Assembly: GCA_001941225.1 (NCBI GenBank)
Contig: MSHM01000032.1
Coordinates: 40,591-104,590 of the forward strand
DNA from: Oscillospiraceae bacterium Zagget12
GTDB taxonomy: Bacteria > Bacillota > Clostridia > UBA1381
Length of the DNA: 64,000 nt
Direction of reading: 5' to 3'
Shown here: piece by piece, positions 7,491-16,397 of the stretch
Layout: each line of letters starts with the position of its first letter
Numbering within the stretch: position 1 is the first letter of the stretch
Program-made: the position numbers and the translations under genes
The notes under the pieces: model-generated
What the model saw: the letters and a program-made list of their open reading frames with translations, nothing else
What the model was told of the DNA's origin: nothing
Databases searched by the model: none

Positions 7491-8678
7491 ATGAATTCGG
7501 TATATATGGATAACAATGCGACAACTTCAATGAAAAAAGAGGTTTTGGACGCAATGATTCCGTATTATACAGACATATATGGCAATGCGTCGTCGAAGTT
7601 TTACAAGATTGGCAGAGATGCCGAGCAGGCGCTTTATAAAATGCGTGAAAGCGTGGCGAAAAGCATAGGTGCCGCCAATGTGAATGAGATTTATTTCACC
7701 GGCTCCGGCTGCGAGGCGGATAACTGGGCGATAAAGGGAATTGCTTTTGCGAACAGCAAAAAGGGCAATCACATTATAACGACAAAGATAGAGCATCACG
7801 CTATTCTCTCCGCCTGCGAGTATCTTGAAAAGCACGGCTTTGAGGTTACCTACCTCGATGTTGACGAATACGGAATCGTGAGCGCGCAAGCCGTTGAGGA
7901 CGCAATTACGGATAACACAATACTTATATCCGTGATGACCGCGAACAATGAGATAGGCTCAATCGAGCCTATAAAGGAAATCGCGGAAATCGCTAAGCGT
8001 CATAAGGTAATATTCCATACGGACGCGGTACAGGCTATAGGTCATATGAAAATTAACGTGAGCGAGCTTGGAGTGGATATGCTTTCATTGTCGGCGCATA
8101 AATTCCACGGACCTAAGGGCGTGGGTATGCTGTATATAAGAAACGGCGTGCGTATTGACAACCTTATTCACGGCGGCGGACAGGAAAGAGGAAAAAGAGC
8201 CGCCACGGAAAATCTTGCCGGCATTGCGGGTCTGGCAAAGGCGCTTGAAATTGCGGTAAAAGACCTTGACGAAAACACGGCGCATATGAGAAAAATGCGC
8301 GACAGACTTATCGAAGGTATAAGGAAAAATATCCCGTACTGCCGTCTTAACGGACCCGATGATGACAGAAGATTATGCAATAATGTAAATTTTTCGTTCC
8401 AATATGTTGAGGGCGAATCGATATTGATGATGCTTGATATGAAGGGCATAGCCGCGTCGAGCGGCAGCGCGTGCGCCTCGGGCTCTCTTGATCCGTCGCA
8501 TGTCCTTATCGCGATAGGACTTCCGCACGAGATAGCGCACGGCTCGCTCAGATTGAGCGTCGGAGAGGACACTACGGAGGAGGAAGTCGATTACGTTATT
8601 GAAACTCTTCCGCCTATTATACAAAGACTCAGAGATATGTCGCCGCTATATGAGGGCGTAGAGAAAGGAGATAATTGA
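7491..8678 (+). CDS. iscS: Cysteine desulfurase (NifS/IscS family)
   Basis: The 395-residue PLP enzyme removes sulfur from L-cysteine for Fe-S cluster assembly. The N-terminal YMDNNATT is typical of the family. The PLP lysine is Lys204 in SAHKFHGPKG, and the persulfide-carrying cysteine is Cys328 in SSGSACASGS. The flexible Cys loop and the order of motifs match the group I NifS/IscS type rather than SufS. It forms an operon with the scaffold gene, whose start lies two bases past the iscS stop. No hscA, fdx or iscR genes are present, which is the usual clostridial minimal arrangement. Confidence 0.93.
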   Translation: MNSVYMDNNATTSMKKEVLDAMIPYYTDIYGNASSKFYKIGRDAEQALYKMRESVAKSIGAANVNEIYFTGSGCEADNWAIKGIAFANSKKGNHIITTKIEHHAILSACEYLEKHGFEVTYLDVDEYGIVSAQAVEDAITDNTILISVMTANNEIGSIEPIKEIAEIAKRHKVIFHTDAVQAIGHMKINVSELGVDMLSLSAHKFHGPKGVGMLYIRNGVRIDNLIHGGGQERGKRAATENLAGIAGLAKALEIAVKDLDENTAHMRKMRDRLIEGIRKNIPYCRLNGPDDDRRLCNNVNFSFQYVEGESILMMLDMKGIAASSGSACASGSLDPSHVLIAIGLPHEIAHGSLRLSVGEDTTEEEVDYVIETLPPIIQRLRDMSPLYEGVEKGDN

Positions 8679-8680
8679 TT

Positions 8681-9112
8681 ATGTACAGTGAAAAGGTAAT
8701 GGATCATTTTTCAAATCCGAGAAATGTCGGAGAAATAGAGAACGCGAATGCCGTGGGCGAAGTCGGAAACGCTAAATGCGGCGATATAATGAAAATATAT
8801 ATGGATATTCAGGATAACGTGATAAAGGACGTAAAGTTTAAGACGTTCGGCTGCGGAGCGGCAATCGCCACAAGCTCAATGGCAACGGAAATGGTAAAGG
8901 GCAAGACGGTTGACGAGGCTCTTTCCCTTACAAACAAAGCCGTTATGGAGGCGCTTGACGGACTTCCGAAGGAAAAAATTCACTGCTCCGTTCTTGCGGA
9001 GGAGGCTATACAGTCGGCAATAAACGATTACAAAAAGCGCAACGGTGAGGCGCCGGCGGAGAATAAATGTGATTTCTGCTGTCAGAAATGCAATGATGTT
9101 AAAAACGATTGA
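8681..9112 (+). CDS. iscU: Fe-S cluster scaffold protein NifU/IscU
   Basis: This 143-residue scaffold starts YSEKVMDHFSNPRNVG, diagnostic for the IscU/NifU N-terminal domain. Three cluster-ligand cysteines are visible, in NAKCGD, FGCGAA and IHCSV. The C-terminus carries an extra cysteine-rich tail, CDFCCQKC, after the normal end of the domain; it could bind metal or a partner. The start was set at the ATG at 8681, ten bases after AAAGGAG; a TTG at 8675 is the upstream alternative. A hairpin at 9131-9177 follows. Confidence 0.92.
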   Translation: MYSEKVMDHFSNPRNVGEIENANAVGEVGNAKCGDIMKIYMDIQDNVIKDVKFKTFGCGAAIATSSMATEMVKGKTVDEALSLTNKAVMEALDGLPKEKIHCSVLAEEAIQSAINDYKKRNGEAPAENKCDFCCQKCNDVKND

Positions 9113-9130
9113 TTATTAAATATATTGTAC

Positions 9131-9177
9131 AATATGGTGTTGGTATCTGGTCACAAAACCGCTTGCCGACACCATAT
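9131..9177 (+). terminator. Terminator-like hairpin after iscU
   Basis: Arms AATATGGTGT (9131-9140) and ACACCATATT (9169-9178) flank a 28-base loop that contains an additional TGG/CCG pairing. The T-run after it is short. Confidence 0.55.
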
Positions 9178-9264
9178 TTTGTGTGTATTTGGTAAAAACG
9201 GACACAAATGATTTTCAATATTTAAACAAAATCAACAATGTTTACAAGAATTTAAAATTTAATA

Positions 9265-9293
9265 TTGCAATGCGCCAAGCTATAGTATATAAT
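9265..9293 (+). promoter_or_regulatory. Promoter of the fapR-fab operon
   Basis: TTGCAA (9265-9270), a 17-base spacer and TATAAT (9288-9293). The FapR operator begins about 16 bases downstream, overlapping the expected start of transcription. Confidence 0.75.
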
Positions 9294-9309
9294 CATTAAG
9301 GTTAATGAT

Positions 9310-9329
9310 TTAGTACCTGCTACCAATAA
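9310..9329 (+). promoter_or_regulatory. FapR operator
   Basis: TTAGTACCTGCTACCAATAA closely matches the palindromic FapR box known from Bacillus (TTAGTACCTGNTACTAAT type). It lies just downstream of the promoter and 42 bases before the fapR ATG. Malonyl-CoA would release FapR and induce the whole fatty-acid operon. Confidence 0.9.
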
Positions 9330-9370
9330 TAATTGATAAAATGTCGAAACGGCGGAAAGGAGCGCTCTTT

Positions 9371-9913
9371 ATGACGAGAACTTTGTTAAAAAAACAGCGT
9401 CACGAATTTTTACTGAGGCAAATAAAGCAAAATCCGTTTTTAAAAGATGAGGAGCTTGCCGAGGCTTGCAGAGTGAGCGTATCCACAATACGTTTTGACA
9501 GAGCCGAGTTGGGAATAGCGGAATACAGAGAAAGAGTAAAATCCGCGGCTCAGGAGGGAATGAGCGCCAATATGGCGGCTACGGGCGAGGTTCTCGACCT
9601 CAACCTGTTTCATGACGGAATATCCGTTTTGAAAACCGATAAATCAATGGTATTTTCGGGTACAAACATTATGAAGGGTCAATATATATACGCCTTTGCC
9701 GAAAACCTTGCATTGAGCGTTATTGACGCCAACGCGGCGCTTGTCAAGGTGGCGAATGTAAAGTATGTGCATGAGGCGCACGCCGGTGAAAGCCTTGTGG
9801 CAAAATCCGATGTTATGCGCGTAAAGGAAAAGGAATTTATAGTACGCGTTGTAATCAAGGCGAATATGAATGAGGTATTCAGAGGTAAGTTCAGTCTGCT
9901 TGTAGCGGATTAA
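9371..9913 (+). CDS. fapR: Fatty-acid/phospholipid biosynthesis repressor FapR
   Basis: The 180-residue repressor has an N-terminal DeoR-like helix-turn-helix (about residues 1-50, with DEELAEACRVSVSTIRFDR) and a C-terminal hot-dog domain that binds malonyl-CoA (about 60-180, ending FRGKFSLLVAD). In known FapR proteins malonyl-CoA binding releases the operator. The gene heads the fab operon and has a FapR box in its own leader, so it is autoregulated. The start at 9371 was chosen because AAAGGAG lies nine bases upstream; an in-frame ATG at 9341 would add ten residues and lacks a ribosome-binding site. Confidence 0.93.
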   Translation: MTRTLLKKQRHEFLLRQIKQNPFLKDEELAEACRVSVSTIRFDRAELGIAEYRERVKSAAQEGMSANMAATGEVLDLNLFHDGISVLKTDKSMVFSGTNIMKGQYIYAFAENLALSVIDANAALVKVANVKYVHEAHAGESLVAKSDVMRVKEKEFIVRVVIKANMNEVFRGKFSLLVAD

Positions 9914-9941
9914 TAATGATATGTGATATTCGGAGGATTAA

Positions 9942-10949
9942 ATGAAGATTATAATTGACGCAATGGGCGGAGATCACGCTCCGCACGCTCCCGTAAAGGC
10001 GGCTGTTAAAGCGGCAAAGGAGCTTGGAGTTGAAATAATACTTGTCGGTGTTACAGATGTTTTGAAAAAGGAGCTTTCGGGATATGATTATCCGAAAGAC
10101 AAAATAAGCATCGCTCACGCGAACGACGTAATATCAAATCATGAAGAACCGGCAAAGGCGGTCAGAAATAAAAAGAACGCGTCCGTCGTTGTGGCGGCGA
10201 ATATGCTGAAAAACGGCGAGGGCGACGCGATGCTGTCAATGGGCAATACGGGTGCGCTGCTCGCGTCGGGACTGCTTATAGTCGGCAGAATAAAGGGCGT
10301 TTTAAGACCCGCTCTCGCGACGCTGCTGCCAAGCGCAAAGGGACCCAAAATGCTCATAGACGCCGGCGCGAACACGAACTGCAAGGCTGAAAATCTTGTA
10401 CAGTTTGCCATTATGGGCAGTATATATATGAAGAATGTGCTTGCGATAGAAAATCCCACGGTCGGACTTATCTCCAACGGCGAGGAGGAGGGCAAGGGCG
10501 ATGAACTTACAAAGGAAACATTTCCTCTTCTTAAAAATGCTCCCGTTAATTTTATAGGAAATATAGAGGGACGCGACGTTATGGAGGGCACTGCGGACGT
10601 TATAACCTGCGACGGCTTTGTCGGCAACGTAATACTGAAAACCGTTGAGGGTATGGGTCACGTTGTCAGCCAAAAGGTAAAGGGTATATTTACAAAGAGC
10701 CTTTTTACCAAAATAGGCGCGCTGTTTGTTATAAGCGGCTTGAACAAATTCAAGCAGACAATGGATTACCGAGAATACGGCGGAGCGCCGCTTTTGGGAA
10801 CCAAGCGTCCGGTGATAAAGGGTCACGGCTCGTCTGACAGTAAAGCGGTATTTTCAGCAATATATCAGGCGAAGAAATTTGTCGAAACAAATGTAATAGA
10901 TGAAATAGTTAAGAATATAAGCGGTATGGAGGAGAAAAAGAATGGTTAA
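9942..10949 (+). CDS. plsX: Acyl-ACP:phosphate acyltransferase PlsX
   Basis: The 335-residue protein starts IIDAMGGDHAPHAPVKA, the family signature, and contains SMGNTGALLASG and IDAGANTNCKA. PlsX converts acyl-ACP to acyl-phosphate, the acyl donor for PlsY in phospholipid synthesis. It is a peripheral membrane protein. It follows fapR by 28 bases with GGAGG at the start and overlaps fabH by eight bases. As part of the FapR operon it links fatty-acid supply with membrane lipid synthesis. Confidence 0.95.
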   Translation: MKIIIDAMGGDHAPHAPVKAAVKAAKELGVEIILVGVTDVLKKELSGYDYPKDKISIAHANDVISNHEEPAKAVRNKKNASVVVAANMLKNGEGDAMLSMGNTGALLASGLLIVGRIKGVLRPALATLLPSAKGPKMLIDAGANTNCKAENLVQFAIMGSIYMKNVLAIENPTVGLISNGEEEGKGDELTKETFPLLKNAPVNFIGNIEGRDVMEGTADVITCDGFVGNVILKTVEGMGHVVSQKVKGIFTKSLFTKIGALFVISGLNKFKQTMDYREYGGAPLLGTKRPVIKGHGSSDSKAVFSAIYQAKKFVETNVIDEIVKNISGMEEKKNG

Positions 10950-11919
10950 CGCAAAAATAAGCGGCGTCGGGGGATATATACCCGAAAAGGTGTATGACAA
11001 CGCGTATATGGAAAGCATAGTTGACACGAATGACGAGTGGATAACAAGACGCACGGGAATAAAAGAAAGACATATATCCGCCGATAACGAGTATACGACC
11101 GATATGGCGACAATAGCCGGAAAACGCGCTATTGAAAACGCGGGACTTACGGCGGAGGATATAGACCTTATACTTCTTGCGACGGTCACTCCCGATTATT
11201 TTACGCCGGCTTGCTCGTGCATTGTACAGCATAATCTCGGAGCGATAAACGCTGCGGCTTTTGACTATAACGCGGCTTGCTCCGGTTTTGTAACGGGACT
11301 TACCATAGCAAAGCAGTTTATACAGACGGGAACATATAAGAATGTGCTTGTTATATGTGCCGATGTTTTAAGCAAGGCGACCGATTATAAGGACAGAGCC
11401 ACCTGCGTGCTGTTCGGCGACGCTGCCGGAGCGGCGGTTGTATCGGCAAGCGAGGAGAGAGGCATTATCTCCACCGATATAGGAGCGGACGGCTCAAGCG
11501 GACTTGCGATAACCAGCCTTGCATACAGAGATGACGAGGAGGAAACGGAAAAGAGAGTAAGCCGTAAAAAGGATACAATTTGGATGGCGGGACAGGCTGT
11601 AATGAAATTCGCTGTAAAGGCAATGGCGGACGCATCGCAAAGGGTTATCGATGAGGCGGGTCTTACATGGGACGATATTGAATTGGTAATTCCGCATCAG
11701 GCTAACTACAGAATTGTTGACAGCGCGATAAAGAGAATGGGAATAAGCAAGGATAAGGTATTTTTAAATCTTGAAAAGTACGGAAACACCTCCGCGTCAT
11801 GTATTCCCGTTGCGCTCACGCAGGCAGTTGAGCAGGGCAAAATTAAAAAGGGCGATAAGATAGTGCTTGTAGGTTTCGGCGGCGGATTGACATGGGGTGC
11901 CGCGGTTCTTGAATGGTAA
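10942..11919 (+). CDS. fabH: Beta-ketoacyl-ACP synthase III
   Basis: The 325-residue condensing enzyme starts fatty-acid synthesis by joining acetyl-CoA (or a branched acyl-CoA) to malonyl-ACP. Catalytic Cys113 is in NAACSGF, the His in IPHQANYR and the Asn in YGNTSAS. The C-terminal GFGGGLTWGA is typical. It is translationally coupled to plsX by an eight-base overlap and followed by fabK after 53 bases. Confidence 0.95.
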   Translation: MVNAKISGVGGYIPEKVYDNAYMESIVDTNDEWITRRTGIKERHISADNEYTTDMATIAGKRAIENAGLTAEDIDLILLATVTPDYFTPACSCIVQHNLGAINAAAFDYNAACSGFVTGLTIAKQFIQTGTYKNVLVICADVLSKATDYKDRATCVLFGDAAGAAVVSASEERGIISTDIGADGSSGLAITSLAYRDDEEETEKRVSRKKDTIWMAGQAVMKFAVKAMADASQRVIDEAGLTWDDIELVIPHQANYRIVDSAIKRMGISKDKVFLNLEKYGNTSASCIPVALTQAVEQGKIKKGDKIVLVGFGGGLTWGAAVLEW

Positions 11920-11972
11920 AATTTTGATAATATATTTTATGACGGTGCTTTGCACAGAAAGGACAAATGAAT

Positions 11973-12914
11973 ATGAAAACAAGATTATGTGAACTGCTTG
12001 GAATTGAATACCCTATTATTCAGGGCGGTATGGCATGGGTTGCCACTGCCGAGCTTGCCGCGGCTGTATCGAACGGAGGCGGCATAGGTCTTATAGCGGC
12101 GGGAAACGCTCCGGCGGACGTGGTAAGAGAACAGATTAGAAAGGCAAGAGAGCTTACCGATAAGCCCTTCGGCGTAAACGTGATGATGATGTCGCCGTTC
12201 GTGGAAGAGGTAATGCAGGTTATTATAGAAGAAAAGCCGGCGGCTGTGGCGACAGGAACGGGAAATCCGGGTAAATACATACCCGCGCTCAAGGAGGCGG
12301 GCATAAAGGTTATGCCGGTTATCGCAAGCGTTGCAATGGCGGTAAAAATGGAAAAATCAGGCGCGGACGCGGTTATTGCCGAGGGTACCGAGGCGGGCGG
12401 ACACATAGGCGAGCTTACGACTATGGTTCTTGTTCCGCAGATAGTTGACGCGGTATCTATTCCCGTTGTAGCGGCGGGAGGCATTGCGGACAGTCGCGGC
12501 GCGGTTGCGGCATTCGCGCTCGGCGCGGACGGTATACAGGTCGGAACGCGTTTCCTTTGTTCAACCGAATGTATCGCTCACGATAACTACAAGCAGGCGG
12601 TTATAAAGGCAAAGGACAGAGATGCCGTTGTAACGGGCAGAAGTACGGGCGCACCGGTAAGAGCGCTTAAAAATAAGCTTACTCGCGAGTATGACAAGCT
12701 TGAAAAGGCGGGAGCATCATTTGAGGAAATCGAACAGCTCGGCGTTGGCGGTTTAAGACGCGCATTTGCTGAGGGCGATGTGCAGATGGGTTCGCTTATG
12801 GCGGGACAATCCGCGGCAATGGTCAAAAAAATCGAGCCATGCGCGGACATTATAAAGAGCTATTTTGACGGCACCGAGGCGGTTATAGAAGAGATTTGTT
12901 CCAAACTTAAATAA
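11973..12914 (+). CDS. fabK: Enoyl-ACP reductase II, FMN-dependent
   Basis: This 313-residue TIM-barrel flavoprotein of the nitronate monooxygenase/FabK family reduces enoyl-ACP. The N-terminal IEYPIIQGGMAWVA, the central AEGTEAGGHIGELTT and GADGIQVGTRFL are FabK features. No fabI is in the operon, so FabK is the reductase of this set. The ATG at 11973 sits about nine bases after AAAGGA and gives the common MKTRLCELLGI start; an ATG at 11967 is only three bases from it. Confidence 0.93.
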   Translation: MKTRLCELLGIEYPIIQGGMAWVATAELAAAVSNGGGIGLIAAGNAPADVVREQIRKARELTDKPFGVNVMMMSPFVEEVMQVIIEEKPAAVATGTGNPGKYIPALKEAGIKVMPVIASVAMAVKMEKSGADAVIAEGTEAGGHIGELTTMVLVPQIVDAVSIPVVAAGGIADSRGAVAAFALGADGIQVGTRFLCSTECIAHDNYKQAVIKAKDRDAVVTGRSTGAPVRALKNKLTREYDKLEKAGASFEEIEQLGVGGLRRAFAEGDVQMGSLMAGQSAAMVKKIEPCADIIKSYFDGTEAVIEEICSKLK

Positions 12915-12927
12915 GGAGAAAAATAAA

Positions 12928-13863
12928 ATGGGTAAATTAGCATTTGTATTTGCGGGTCAGGGCGCTCAGGCAGTAGGAATGGGTAAGGAATTGGCTGAAA
13001 ACTTCCCTGTTGCCGATAAGGCTTTTGACGAGGCGAGCGAGGCGCTCGGCTTTGATATAAAGGATATGATATGGAACGGCGACAGTGAAACTCTTATGAT
13101 TACGGAAAACACTCAGCCTACCATAGTCACAATGAGCGTTGCGGCTCTCAGAGTATTGCAGGAAAAGGGTATAAAGCCCGATGTTGTCGCGGGACTGAGC
13201 CTCGGAGAATATACGGCGCATATTGCCTCCGGCTCAATGGATTTTGCCGACGGTGTAAGACTTGTAAAAAAACGCGGCAAATATATGCAGGAGGAGGTTC
13301 CCGTAGGCGAGGGCGCAATGGCGGCAATAATCGCGCTCAGCGCCGAGGATGTTATCGCGTGCTGCGACGAGGCGTCCAAAATCGGAGTATGCTCTCCGGC
13401 GAACTTTAACTGCCCGGGACAGATTGTGGTATCGGGCGAGGTAGCGGCGGTTGAAAAATGCTGCGAATTGGCAAAGGAAAAGGGCGCAAAACGCGCTATG
13501 AAACTTCCTGTTTCCGCTCCTTTCCACTGCTCGATGCTCATAGGCGCGGGCGAAAAGCTTGCAAAGGAGCTTGAGGGCGTTGAAATAAAGGATATGCAGA
13601 TACCGGTAATTACCAATGTAACGGCTGATTACGTTGCGTCCAAAGATGATATTAAGCCGTATCTTATAAAGCAGGTATCGTCCTCCGTCAAATGGGAAGA
13701 GACAGTCAGAAGAATGATAGCCGACGGTGTGGACACATTTGTTGAGGTCGGACCGGGCAAAGCGCTAAGCGGCTTTGTAAAAAAGGTTTCACGAGATGTA
13801 AAGGTGTTTAATGTGGAGGATATGACTTCGCTTGAAAAGACACTTGACGGACTTAACGCGTAA
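12928..13863 (+). CDS. fabD: Malonyl-CoA:ACP transacylase
   Basis: The 311-residue transferase loads malonyl groups onto ACP. FAGQGAQAVGMG is at the N-terminus, the nucleophile is Ser91 in GLSLGEY, and the acyl-binding/catalytic His is in SAPFHCSML. VEVGPGKALSGF is near the C-terminus. It is the fifth gene of the FapR operon, between fabK and fabG, with GGAG eight bases before the ATG. Confidence 0.95.
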   Translation: MGKLAFVFAGQGAQAVGMGKELAENFPVADKAFDEASEALGFDIKDMIWNGDSETLMITENTQPTIVTMSVAALRVLQEKGIKPDVVAGLSLGEYTAHIASGSMDFADGVRLVKKRGKYMQEEVPVGEGAMAAIIALSAEDVIACCDEASKIGVCSPANFNCPGQIVVSGEVAAVEKCCELAKEKGAKRAMKLPVSAPFHCSMLIGAGEKLAKELEGVEIKDMQIPVITNVTADYVASKDDIKPYLIKQVSSSVKWEETVRRMIADGVDTFVEVGPGKALSGFVKKVSRDVKVFNVEDMTSLEKTLDGLNA

Positions 13864-13881
13864 GAGAAGGGAGAAAAAGAA

Positions 13882-14622
13882 ATGTTAAACGGTAAGGTTG
13901 CAATAGTAACAGGCTCTGGCAGAGGAATAGGCAAAGCGATAGCGGTAAAGCTTGCGTCATACGGCGCGAATATCGTTATAAACGATATTCCCTCATCGGA
14001 TTACGCTGATGAAACCTGTGAGGAAATCAAAGCAATGGGCGTGGACAGCATAGTTATAAAGGGCGATGTAAGAAAAACCGAGGACGTAAAAAGGCTTATA
14101 TCCGAAACTATGGATAAATTCGGGAAAATAGACATATTTGTTAATAACGCGGGCGTTACAAAGGACGGTCTTATGATAAGAATGTCAGAGGAGGACTGGG
14201 ACCTTGTAATGGATATAAACTTGAAAGGCGCGTTTAACTGCATAAAGGCGGTTGCAAGACCGATGATGAAACAGAGGAGCGGCGCTATTATAAATATCGC
14301 GTCCATAGTGGGAGTTATGGGCAATCCCGGTCAGGCTAACTACGTCGCGTCAAAGGCGGGACTTATCGGTCTTACAAAGACTACGGCAAAGGAATTTGCC
14401 TCAAGAGGCATCAGATGCAACGCTGTCGCTCCCGGATTTATACGTTCGGCAATGACAGACGTGCTTGCGGACGATGTTAAGCAGAAATATTTTGACTCAA
14501 TTCCGCTCGGAAAATTCGGAGAAACAGAGGATATTGCCGATGTTGTCGCTTTTTTGGCGTCGGATATGTCAAAATACGTTACAGGTCAAGTAATAAATGT
14601 TGACGGCGGACTTGTAATGTAA
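13882..14622 (+). CDS. fabG: 3-oxoacyl-ACP reductase
   Basis: The 246-residue short-chain dehydrogenase carries the NADPH-binding TGSGRGIG at residues 10-17 and NNAG near 88-91. The catalytic residues are Ser141, Tyr154 and Lys158 in YVASK. It reduces 3-oxoacyl-ACP in the elongation cycle. Its location between fabD and acpP supports this role over other short-chain dehydrogenase functions. Confidence 0.95.
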   Translation: MLNGKVAIVTGSGRGIGKAIAVKLASYGANIVINDIPSSDYADETCEEIKAMGVDSIVIKGDVRKTEDVKRLISETMDKFGKIDIFVNNAGVTKDGLMIRMSEEDWDLVMDINLKGAFNCIKAVARPMMKQRSGAIINIASIVGVMGNPGQANYVASKAGLIGLTKTTAKEFASRGIRCNAVAPGFIRSAMTDVLADDVKQKYFDSIPLGKFGETEDIADVVAFLASDMSKYVTGQVINVDGGLVM

Positions 14623-14687
14623 TATAATAGATATATAATTCTTTATGAATTTATATAATTACCATCGAAAGGGGGTGCAGGAATATA

Positions 14688-14921
14688 ATGGAGGAGTTTG
14701 AAAGAGTAAAGGACATAATCGTTGATCAGCTTAGCGTTGATGCTGAAGAGGTAACAATGGAGGCATCATTTGTTGATGATTTAGGTGCGGATTCATTGGA
14801 CGTTGTAGAGCTTATAATGGGCTTTGAAACAGAATTTGACATCGAAATCCCTGACGAGGACGCTGAAAAAATCAGCACGGTTGGCGACGCAGTTGAATAT
14901 ATCAAAAGTCATAATGCGTAA
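14688..14921 (+). CDS. acpP: Acyl carrier protein
   Basis: This 77-residue acidic helical protein carries acyl chains on a phosphopantetheine arm attached to Ser36 in [10 protein letters not shown]. It has its own strong ribosome-binding site (AAAGGGGGTG) after a 65-base AT-rich gap that may hold a secondary promoter. A stem-loop follows at 14936-14966 and may help set a higher acpP level than that of fabF. Confidence 0.96.
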   Translation: MEEFERVKDIIVDQLSVDAEEVTMEASFVDDLGADSLDVVELIMGFETEFDIEIPDEDAEKISTVGDAVEYIKSHNA

Positions 14922-14935
14922 GTTAAAGAAGTAGC

Positions 14936-14966
14936 GCCTTGCACCAAATACGTTTTGATGCAAGGC
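14936..14966 (+). promoter_or_regulatory. Stem-loop between acpP and fabF
   Basis: A perfect 8-bp stem GCCTTGCA/TGCAAGGC with a 15-base loop is followed by a weak CTTTTT run. It looks like a leaky terminator or an mRNA stabiliser at the acpP 3' end. Confidence 0.5.
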
Positions 14967-15035
14967 ACGAAACTTTTTGAACAGTAATAATTATTTAAAT
15001 TTATATATACAAAGATAAAACAGGAGGGGAAAAAG

Positions 15036-16274
15036 ATGAGAAGAGTTGCTGTAACCGGTTTGGGAGCGGTTACTCCTATCGGAAATGATGTAAAGTCCTT
15101 TTGGGACGGAATAAAATCCGGAAAATGCGGTATAGATAAGGTAACTCATTTTGACGCTTCGGATTTAAAAACACAGATTGCCGGTGAGGTTAAGGATTTT
15201 GAGCCTACCGATTATATCGAGAAAAAAGATGCGCGCAAAATGGACAGATATACTCAGTTTGCCATGGTTGCGGCAAGCGAGGCTGTAGCGGATTCCGGAC
15301 TTAATATGGAAAATGAGGACCCGTGGAGGGTCGGAGTTATAACAGGCTCCGGTATAGGCGGCATAGACACCCTTGTGGAACAGCATAATGCGCTTTTAAA
15401 CAGAGGTCCCGGCAGAGTAAGCCCGTTCTTTATTCCTATGATGATAGGCAATATGGGTGCCGCTCAGATTGCGATTAAGTTTAACGCTAAAGGCGTAAAT
15501 GAAAATATCGTAACCGCCTGCGCGTCAAGCACAAACGCTATCGGCGACGCTTTAAGGCATATTCAATACGGCAAAAACGACGTTATAATCGCCGGCGGCG
15601 CGGAGGCTGCGGTTAATCAGCTTGCCTTTGCCGGATTTTGCAGTATGAAAGCGATGTCAACCAGAAATGACGACCCAAAAACAGCGTCAAGACCGTTCGA
15701 CGCGGATCGCGACGGCTTTATTTTAAGCGAGGGCGCGGGATTTGTGGTATTGGAGGAGCTTGAGCACGCCAAAAAGCGCGGAGCGCATATATACTGCGAG
15801 CTTGCCGGTTACGGCGCGACGGACGACGCGTATCATATAACAAGTCCTGTTCCGGGCGGCGAAGGCGGAGCGAAAGCTATGGAGCTTGCAATAGAAGACG
15901 CGGGCTTAAAACCGGAGGATATAACATATATAAACGCTCACGGCACATCAACAAAGTATAACGACCATTTTGAAACTCAGGCTATAAAGACCGCGCTCGG
16001 CGATGCGGCAAAGACCGTTGCCGTAAGCTCGACAAAATCTATGACGGGACATCTTCTCGGCGCGGCGGGCGGCGTTGAGGCTATAATATGCGCAAAGGCT
16101 ATCAGCGAGGGATATATTCCCGCGACAATCAATTACGTAACTCCCGACCCCGACTGCGATTTGGACATAGTACCGATCGTGGGCAGGGAACAGGAGGTAA
16201 AAGCGGCTATGTCAAATTCGCTCGGTTTCGGCGGACATAACGCTACAATCGTTATGAAAAAATACGAGGAATAA
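15036..16274 (+). CDS. fabF: Beta-ketoacyl-ACP synthase II
   Basis: This 412-residue elongating condensing enzyme has Cys162 in TACASSTNA and the two catalytic histidines in [11 protein letters not shown] and [10 protein letters not shown]. The C-terminal [12 protein letters not shown] is typical. It elongates acyl-ACP with malonyl-ACP. The gene follows acpP after 114 bases and has CAGGAGGGG before the ATG. Confidence 0.95.
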   Translation: MRRVAVTGLGAVTPIGNDVKSFWDGIKSGKCGIDKVTHFDASDLKTQIAGEVKDFEPTDYIEKKDARKMDRYTQFAMVAASEAVADSGLNMENEDPWRVGVITGSGIGGIDTLVEQHNALLNRGPGRVSPFFIPMMIGNMGAAQIAIKFNAKGVNENIVTACASSTNAIGDALRHIQYGKNDVIIAGGAEAAVNQLAFAGFCSMKAMSTRNDDPKTASRPFDADRDGFILSEGAGFVVLEELEHAKKRGAHIYCELAGYGATDDAYHITSPVPGGEGGAKAMELAIEDAGLKPEDITYINAHGTSTKYNDHFETQAIKTALGDAAKTVAVSSTKSMTGHLLGAAGGVEAIICAKAISEGYIPATINYVTPDPDCDLDIVPIVGREQEVKAAMSNSLGFGGHNATIVMKKYEE

Positions 16275-16287
16275 TGTGGATTTTATA

Positions 16288-16315
16288 GAGGATGCCTCTC
16301 TTGAGGGGCACCCTC
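16288..16315 (+). promoter_or_regulatory. Hairpin after fabF
   Basis: GAGG-A-TGCC-TC pairs with GG-GGCA-C-CCTC around a six-base loop, with one mismatch. It has no U-tract, so it is more likely a pause, processing or stability element than a terminator. Confidence 0.4.
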
Positions 16316-16338
16316 TAATGTTAATTTATGTGGTTTGC

Positions 16339-16367
16339 TCCCAAAAGCGAAAGGTTCGCTGTTGGGA
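16339..16367 (+). promoter_or_regulatory. Long stem in the rnc leader
   Basis: TCCCAA-A-AGCGAA pairs with TTCGCT-G-TTGGGA (12 of 13 pairs) around an AGG loop, 31 bases before the rnc start. A hairpin of this kind in front of an RNase III gene could be a self-cleavage site that limits rnc expression, as known for E. coli rnc. Confidence 0.45.
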
Positions 16368-16397
16368 AGAGTTCATATATTGAAAGGTAAAATTGAT

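Noticed and set aside
9131..9177. Riboswitch in front of fapR
   Set aside because: The hairpin lies upstream of the fapR promoter and next to the iscU stop, so it belongs to the iscU 3' end.
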